64,000 nucleotides of DNA from Streptomyces sp. ISL-10. Its GTDB lineage: Bacteria; Actinomycetota; Actinomycetes; Streptomycetales; Streptomycetaceae. The notes beneath the pieces were generated by a model that saw only the letters and a list, made by a program, of their open reading frames with translations, did no database searches and had not been told where the DNA came from. The position numbers and the translations under genes were made by a program. The stretch is from NCBI RefSeq assembly GCF_018614575.1, contig NZ_JAGGOJ010000013.1, forward strand, positions 186,001 through 250,000, in the 5' to 3' direction. Position 1 is the first letter of the stretch. Every line of letters starts with the position of its first letter. Positions 59,035 through 64,000 of the stretch are shown in pieces.

Positions 59035-59793
59035 CGGGAGGGTGCGGGGCACGTACAACCTTGTCGTACACCAATGCGGGCCCGGGCTGGGTGCTGGTCG
59101 AGCAGGGCGCCCCCACGTACCAGGTGGAGGTGACACTGCCCGCCGGCACGAGGCCGGTGCACGTCCCCGCGCCGTGCGACCCCACCGAGAAGGCGGGGCG
59201 CTACAGGTGCGCCCACGGGGGCTGGGTGACCGCGGGCTTCAAGGCAGACCTCACGTTCACCCTGAAGGTCGACAAGCTGGTGCCCGGGGCCAGGGGCACG
59301 GTGGCGTTGACGGGTGAGCCGCGGCCGTTCGACAAAAACGCCGCGAATGACACGGCCGAGATCGTCGTCGAGGCGGCGGACGGGACGTCGGGCGGCGGAT
59401 CGGCCACGGGCGGATCGGCCACGGGCGGCAGTGGCGCCAACGGCGGCAACGGCGGCTCCTAGTCGGGCGGCTCCGCGACGGGCGGCGCGGGCGGTTCCTC
59501 CACGGGCGGCAGCACCGGCTCGACCTCGGAGGGCGGTTCCACCTCGTCGACGGGCGGCAGCACCGGCTCGACCTCGGAGGGCGGTTCCACCTCGTCGACG
59601 GGCGGCAGCACCGGCTCGACCTCGGAGGGCGGTTCCACCTCGTCGACGGGCGGCAGCACCGGATCGGCCACGACCGGCGGCAACCTGGCCTCCACCGGCT
59701 CCGGTTCGGCCCTGCCCGTCGCGGTCGGCGCGGCAGCGGCTGTGGTCGCGGGCGTCGTCGGCGCGATGCGCCGCCGCGCGGCCCGCACGCAGT
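59031..59793 (+). pseudogene. Broken LAXTG surface-protein gene
   Basis: From a GTGA overlap with the ABC gene the frame encodes TTLSYTNAGPGWVLVEQGAP, a beta-sandwich-like domain (CDPTEKAGRYRC has a Cys pair), then NDTAEIVVEAADG. A Gly/Ser/Thr stretch follows and an in-frame TAG at 59460-59462. The same frame continues with three 16-residue repeats (GGSTGSTSEGGSTSST) and a sorting signal: NLASTGSGS (LAXTG), the hydrophobic run ALPVAVGAAAAVVAGVVGAM and RRRAARTQ, then TAG 59791. So the C-terminus is a class E sortase substrate, but the signal peptide is missing and a stop splits the gene. It probably lost its N-terminus when it came to lie against the ABC gene. Confidence 0.7.
59505..59648 (+). 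repeat. 48-bp coding tandem repeat (3 copies) in the LAXTG pseudogene
   Basis: Units starting GGCGGCAGCACCGGC occur at 59505, 59553 and 59601, almost identical, with a partial fourth at 59649. Each encodes 16 residues of a Gly/Ser/Thr/Glu stalk. Confidence 0.9.
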
Positions 59794-59933
59794 AGTCCGC
59801 GCGAGGCCCGACGCGGAGGTCCGCGCGGTCGCCGACGCGGCCAACCGCGCGGGGCCCGACCCGGCGCATCGCAACCAATCCAGCCGTGTGTGCGTCGTAC
59901 GCCTGTACGTAGCAGTGGCAGTGGGGAGCGGAC

Positions 59934-60353
59934 GTGGTCGATCGGGTGGGGAACGGGAACAAGCATGCACGCCGGGCCGCCCGGGCACTGGCCCGTGCGC
60001 TCGCTGTGCTGACGGCCGCGTCCGCCCTGGCGCTGGCGGGCCCCGGCCTGGAGCGCGCGGAGGCGGCGGCGCCGTGCGCCGGGCGGCTGGCGAAGTCCGT
60101 CTCCTTCGCCACCGGGGAGCTGAGGGTCTACCAGAGCGGGCAGCAGGTCTGCGCCGTCACCCTCGCGAGGAGCCCCGGCCCCCGGCGGTCCATGTCCGTC
60201 TCGCTCCAGGTGCGCGGCCGCCATCCGGAGACGGACAGCGGGCGGTTCACCCGCCAGGCGGGTCCGGTCACCGTGCAGCCGCGTGGCCGCTGTGTGAAGG
60301 CCACCGGTTCGGTCTCCGGCACTTCCCGCTCGACCGGCTGGATCCTGTGCTGA
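59934..60353 (+). CDS. Small secreted protein, resembles spore-associated protein SapA-type
   Basis: A 139-aa precursor. The signal peptide covers about 1-45 (ARALAVLTAASALALAG then AEAAA). The mature 95 residues have Cys in APCAGR, QQVCAVT, GRCVKA and the final WILC, giving four Cys, and beta-type strands LRVYQSGQQVCAVTL, FTRQAGPVTVQPRGRC. Cys spacing and the AGPVTV-x-GxC block recall Streptomyces spore-associated proteins; this is a resemblance from memory. GTG 59934 follows GGGGAGCGG. It stands alone between the LAXTG remnant and the peptidase. Confidence 0.75.
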   Translation: MVDRVGNGNKHARRAARALARALAVLTAASALALAGPGLERAEAAAPCAGRLAKSVSFATGELRVYQSGQQVCAVTLARSPGPRRSMSVSLQVRGRHPETDSGRFTRQAGPVTVQPRGRCVKATGSVSGTSRSTGWILC

Positions 60354-60466
60354 GCGCTCCTGCGAAAGCTGACGCGTAGCCAACTGGGGGTGGCGGGCCT
60401 GCCTTTGGCCCGGCTAGGTTCACCGCGACCGTTTGATCTCAAGGGGAGATCTTCAGGGGAGGGTGA

Positions 60467-61894
60467 ATGTACAAGGCGCTCAGATGGCTGCTGTCGCTCG
60501 TGGTGCTCATAGGCACCGTGAGCGCGGCCGGAGCGACGGCCGGGGCGGCAACCGCCGCCGAGCCGACGGCCGGCACGGACATCAAGGACCGGGTCCTGGC
60601 GATTCCGGGTATGAGTCTCATCGAGGAGAAGCCGTACCCGGGTTACCGGTTCTTCGTCCTCAACTACACACAGCCGGTCGACCACCGGCGCCCCGACAAG
60701 GGCACCTTCAAGCAGCGGATCACCCTGCTGCACAAGGACACCAGCCGCCCCACCGTCTTCTTCACCTCCGGCTACAACGTGTCCACCACGCCGCGCCGCA
60801 GTGAGCCGACGACCATCATCGACGGAAACCAGGTCTCCCTGGAGTACCGCTTCTTCACGCCGTCGCGGCCCGCTCCCGCGGACTGGTCGAAGCTGGACAT
60901 CTGGCAGGCCGCCAGCGACCAGCACCGGGTCTTCGCCGAGCTGAAGAAGATCTACACCAAGAAGTGGCTCTCCACCGGCGGCTCCAAGGGCGGCATGACC
61001 GCCACGTACTACGAGCGCCACTACCCGCGCGACATGGACGGTGTCGTCGCCTACGTCGCGCCCAACGACGTGGTCAACAAAGAGGACAGCGCGTACGACC
61101 GCTTCTTCGAGAACGTCGGCACCAAGGAGTGCCGCGACAGGCTGAACGCGGTGCAGCGCGAGGCCCTGGTGCGCCGTGAGCCGCTGGAGGGCATGTACGA
61201 GACGTACGCGGCGGACAACAAGCTCACGTTCGACACCGTCGGCGGCCTGGACCGCGCCTTCGAGGCCGTCGTCCTCGACTACGTGTGGGCGTTCTGGCAG
61301 TACAGCCTGCTCGCCGACTGCGACACGATCCCGGCCGCGGCCACCGCCACGGACCAGCAGATCTGGGACAGCATCGACTCGATCTCGGGCTTCGCCGCCT
61401 ACGCGGACCAGGGGCTTTCGACCTACACGCCGTACTACTACCAGGCGGGCACCGAGCTCGGTTCGCCCGACATCGAGCAGCCGCACCTGGACGGCCTGAG
61501 CCGCTACGGCTACCAGCCGCCGCGGAACTTCGTGCCGCGGGACATCCCGATGCGGTTCAAGCCGTGGGTGATGAAGGACGTCGACCGCTGGGTGCGTCAC
61601 CACGCCCACCGGATGATGTTCGTCAACGGCCAGAACGACCCGTGGAGCGCGGAGCCGTTCCGTCTCGGCAGCGGCGCGCGTGACAGCTATGTGTACACCG
61701 CGCCGGGCGCCAACCACGGTGCGAGCGTTGCCCGTCTCGCCGCCGACGAGAAGGCGAAGGCCACCGCCACCATCCTGAAGTGGGCGGGCGTCGCCCCGGC
61801 CGCCGTCCAGGAGGACCCGGCGAAGGCGAGGCCGCTCGCCAAGGCGGACGCCGAGCTCGACAAGCGGGACATGGAGCGGACGCTTCGTCCGTGA
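60467..61894 (+). CDS. Secreted tripeptidyl aminopeptidase (S37 / PS-10 family)
   Basis: A 475-aa exported serine peptidase removing tripeptides from N-termini. The signal peptide is about 1-31 (LLSLVVLIGTVSAAGATAG). The nucleophile block is LSTGGSKGGMTA (about 167-178; GGSKGG). The acid is in FVNGQNDPWSAE and the general base His in GANHGAS near the C-terminus, giving a Ser-Asp-His triad on an alpha/beta-hydrolase fold. ATG 60467 follows GGGGAGGG. The family is known from Streptomyces, where it contributes to protein use and inhibitor removal. Confidence 0.92.
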   Translation: MYKALRWLLSLVVLIGTVSAAGATAGAATAAEPTAGTDIKDRVLAIPGMSLIEEKPYPGYRFFVLNYTQPVDHRRPDKGTFKQRITLLHKDTSRPTVFFTSGYNVSTTPRRSEPTTIIDGNQVSLEYRFFTPSRPAPADWSKLDIWQAASDQHRVFAELKKIYTKKWLSTGGSKGGMTATYYERHYPRDMDGVVAYVAPNDVVNKEDSAYDRFFENVGTKECRDRLNAVQREALVRREPLEGMYETYAADNKLTFDTVGGLDRAFEAVVLDYVWAFWQYSLLADCDTIPAAATATDQQIWDSIDSISGFAAYADQGLSTYTPYYYQAGTELGSPDIEQPHLDGLSRYGYQPPRNFVPRDIPMRFKPWVMKDVDRWVRHHAHRMMFVNGQNDPWSAEPFRLGSGARDSYVYTAPGANHGASVARLAADEKAKATATILKWAGVAPAAVQEDPAKARPLAKADAELDKRDMERTLRP

Positions 61895-61909
61895 CCTGAG
61901 CCCGCCCCT

Positions 61910-61943
61910 GGGGCTGTGTCCGCGGTACGGCGGACACAGCCCC
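61910..61943. terminator. Bidirectional terminator
   Basis: GGGGCTGTGTCCGC (61910-61923) pairs perfectly with GCGGACACAGCCCC (61930-61943) around a 6-nt loop, followed by TT. It lies between the convergent peptidase and glycosidase genes. Confidence 0.85.
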
Positions 61944-61951
61944 TTCGCGCG

Positions 61952-63769
61952 TCAGCCGTACGACAGCCCGTGCCCGATAGGGAACAGCACCCGCGCCGGG
62001 TCGTCGGCGCGCTGCACCGGGACCGGCAGCCTGCCCCGCGGTTCGGCCGCGCCGGCGATCACCCGGGCGGCGGCGCGCAGTTCGACGTCGGTCCACGAGT
62101 AGCTCGCGAGCGCCGCCTGCACCCCGCTCAGCCGGGCGATGTCGTACGGATTGCGGATGGCGAGCGCGACGACCGGCACCCCCGTGGCGACCAGCCGGTC
62201 CACGAGCGTGCGCTGCGAACTGGTCGCCGACACGTTGTACGTGCCCACGACGACGACGTCCTTGCCCTGGGCTGCAGCCACCGCCTCGGCGATCCTCGCG
62301 TTGCTGGGGGCCGTGCCGGTGGACAGCACGCTCGTGACGAAACCCAGCTCGGTGAGGGCTCTCCCCAGCACGGACGTCGGTGGGCCCGTCGTGCCGCTGG
62401 GGGAGGCCGGGTCGGCGCCGACGACCAGCACGTTCGGGGTGCTGCGGCGGCTGAGCGGCAGCAGCCCGTCGGGATTGGTCAGCAGGGTGGTGGTGCCCTC
62501 GGCGATCCGGTCGGCGGCGGTCAGGTGCGGACCGGTGCCGACCGTGCGGTCCACGCCCGGGTGGGAGACGAACGGATCGCGGAACAGCCCGAGTTTCTCC
62601 TTCAGCAGCAGAATCCGCAGGATCGATTCCTCGATGCGGGTGACGCTGAGTTCACCGCTCCTGACCGCGCTCAGCACCCCGTGCCAGGCGACCGCCAGGT
62701 CCGGCGGGTTGAGCAGCTGGTCCACACCGGCGAGCAGGGCGAGCACCGGCACCCGGTGGTCGCCGTACTTGTCCCGTACGCCCTGCATGTTGAGCGCGTC
62801 CGTGACCACGACGCCGTCGTAGCCGAGCTCCTCGCGCAGGATGCCGGTGAGGATCGGACGGGAGAGCGTGGCCGGGTCGTTGCTCGGGTCCAGTGCGGGG
62901 AACTGGATGTGCGCCGTCATGATCGAGTCGATCCCGGCGTCGATCGCCGCCCGGAAGGGCGGCGCGTCGATCCGCTCCCACTCCTCGCGGGTGTGGGTGA
63001 TGACCGGGATGCCAGTGTGGCTGTCGACCGTGGTGTCCCCGTGGCCGGGGAAGTGCTTGGACGTCGCCGCGATGCCCGCCGCCTGGTAGCCCGTGACCTG
63101 GGCCGCGACCATACGGGCGACGGCGGCCGGGGCGGCGCCGAAGGACCGTACGCCGATGACCGGGTTGGCCGGATTCACGTTCACGTCGGCGACGGGCGCG
63201 TAGTTCTGCACGATGCCCATCGCGGCGAGTTCGGCGCCCGCGATGTGCGCGGCGGTGCGGGCCGCGGAGCGTGAGCCGCCCGCCCCGAGCGCCATCGCGC
63301 CCGGCATGAGCGTGGCCGGCCTGCCGACGCGGGCCACGATGCCGTGCTCCTGGTCCGTGGAGATCAGCAGCGGCACGGGCGTGGGCTGGGCTAGGCCGGC
63401 ACGCTGGATCCCGTTGGACAGGTCAGCGATCTGGTGCGGCTCACGGGTGTTGTGCGCCCAGGCGAAGTAGATGATGCCGCCGACGTGGTACGCGGCGACG
63501 AGTTCGGCGGCCGTGCGGACGCCGATCTCCTTGAGGTTGGCGTCGATGTCGGCCTGGTCGGGCGCGGTGGCGGAGTGCCCGTAGACCCGCATCACGAAGA
63601 GCTGGCCGACCTTCTCCTCCAGGCTCATCCGGGAGATGAGGCGCTTGAGGCGGTCGCGGGTGCCGGCGGCAGTGGATGACGCGGCGGCGGGCGATGTGGT
63701 GGCGACCGCCCCGGCGGCGACGGCGGTCGCGGTGAGAAGGGTGCGTCTGGAGAGGCTCCGGTTGTGCAC
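61952..63769 (-). CDS. Tat-exported GH3 family glycosidase (NagZ-like beta-N-acetylhexosaminidase)
   Basis: A 605-aa GH3 enzyme. The N-terminus is a Tat-type signal: SLSRRTLLTATAVAAGAVAT followed by PAAA. The catalytic barrel (about 50-370) has DQEHGIVARVG, then KHFPGHGDTTVDSH, the His-Asp dyad typical of NagZ-type GH3 N-acetylglucosaminidases, and VVTDALNMQGV containing the nucleophile Asp. A C-terminal alpha/beta sandwich domain (about 395-560) follows. GTG 63769 follows AAGGAGCACC. It suggests extracellular removal of GlcNAc from cell-wall or chitin fragments. Confidence 0.92.
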   Translation of the reverse strand: MHNRSLSRRTLLTATAVAAGAVATTSPAAASSTAAGTRDRLKRLISRMSLEEKVGQLFVMRVYGHSATAPDQADIDANLKEIGVRTAAELVAAYHVGGIIYFAWAHNTREPHQIADLSNGIQRAGLAQPTPVPLLISTDQEHGIVARVGRPATLMPGAMALGAGGSRSAARTAAHIAGAELAAMGIVQNYAPVADVNVNPANPVIGVRSFGAAPAAVARMVAAQVTGYQAAGIAATSKHFPGHGDTTVDSHTGIPVITHTREEWERIDAPPFRAAIDAGIDSIMTAHIQFPALDPSNDPATLSRPILTGILREELGYDGVVVTDALNMQGVRDKYGDHRVPVLALLAGVDQLLNPPDLAVAWHGVLSAVRSGELSVTRIEESILRILLLKEKLGLFRDPFVSHPGVDRTVGTGPHLTAADRIAEGTTTLLTNPDGLLPLSRRSTPNVLVVGADPASPSGTTGPPTSVLGRALTELGFVTSVLSTGTAPSNARIAEAVAAAQGKDVVVVGTYNVSATSSQRTLVDRLVATGVPVVALAIRNPYDIARLSGVQAALASYSWTDVELRAAARVIAGAAEPRGRLPVPVQRADDPARVLFPIGHGLSYG

Positions 63770-64000
63770 TGGTGCTCCTTCCGGCCTTGCAGAGCAGGGG
63801 AGTTGCACAAGGGGGGTTGAAGGAAACTGCCAAGGTGTCACGGATATCCGGAAAGTAACTGCCAGGTCAAGGCCCCGCGCAGAAACACCACGAATGGCCG
63901 CCCGCCGGGGCCCGTCGGCGGGCGGCCCGCCACGCCCGGACCGTGCAGCGCGTCGGCGTCGACCGGTGACGTCGATGAGCGCATGACGGCGCCGGCCCGT
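63770..64000. other. Upstream region of the GH3 gene to the window end
   Basis: This 231-bp region holds the promoter of the GH3 gene and continues beyond the window. I see no gene in it and no clear operator; no DasR-type palindrome is evident. Confidence 0.4.

Noticed and set aside
54520..59136. A 1538-codon open frame on the minus strand, antisense to the ABC exporter
   Set aside because: It mirrors the third-position GC bias of the real plus-strand gene, has no domains or start signal, and runs across several genes.
59460..59462. Programmed amber readthrough in the LAXTG gene
   Set aside because: No readthrough signal is recognisable and the gene also lacks its signal peptide, so decay is the simpler explanation.

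Overview
The window is very GC-rich chromosomal DNA. It carries hallmark Streptomyces genes: an AdpA regulator with a TTA (bldA-type) leucine codon, desferrioxamine-type iron uptake genes under an IdeR/DmdR-like iron box, a DasR-type site before a GH20 hexosaminidase, and an LAXTG sorting signal. From about 22.8 kb to 46 kb the gene order (tRNA-His, orn, adpA, glmS, GH20 hexosaminidase, desF/desE, acyl-CoA dehydrogenase, HMG-CoA lyase, biotin carboxylase, carboxyltransferase, TetR) matches my memory of the S. coelicolor SCO2793 to SCO2774 interval, read in the opposite direction. That comparison is recalled and was not computed.

Left part (0-15.2 kb). A compact minus-strand operon encodes an Fe-S RecB/Cas4-like nuclease, a 537-aa protein of unknown function and a superfamily 1 helicase, with overlapping gene ends and a small gene behind them. 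Together they resemble a eukaryote-type Dna2 divided over separate genes. Then follow a PAP2 phosphatase, a histidine phosphatase, an NsdA-like TPR regulator, a spermidine-synthase-fold protein, and an OmpR-type two-component pair directly before a secreted GH18 chitinase. Intergenic repeats lie at 6.8-7.1 kb and 9.2-9.8 kb.

Accessory island (15.3-22.8 kb). Between the chitinase terminator and tRNA-His lies what looks like a decayed integrative element. It has a broken GntR/UTRA regulator, a tyrosine integrase pseudogene with two stops and a frameshift next to the tRNA, a frameshifted collagen-like membrane protein, and a frameshifted coiled-coil gene. Intact genes inside it are an HTH protein and a four-gene ABC exporter cluster headed by a small secreted Cys-containing protein with atypical codon use.

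Core part (22.8-46.6 kb). Developmental control (orn, adpA), amino-sugar metabolism (glmS, GH20), siderophore uptake (desE, desF) and a probable leucine/isovalerate catabolic operon (acyl-CoA dehydrogenase, HMG-CoA lyase, biotin-dependent carboxylase) follow each other. The carboxylase operon is divergent from a TetR gene with two operator palindromes. The desABCD biosynthesis genes expected between the hexosaminidase and desF are absent; only about 210 bp remain.

Right part (46.6-64 kb). This holds a SLATT-like two-TM protein, a PucR regulator divergent from a symporter / ureohydrolase / ThDP-enzyme operon, and two SnoaL-like genes flanking a kinase-regulator chimera pseudogene and a perfect 13-bp tandem repeat. 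A double-length ABC exporter, a broken LAXTG surface-protein gene, a secreted SapA-like protein, an S37 tripeptidyl aminopeptidase and a Tat-exported GH3 glycosidase complete it.
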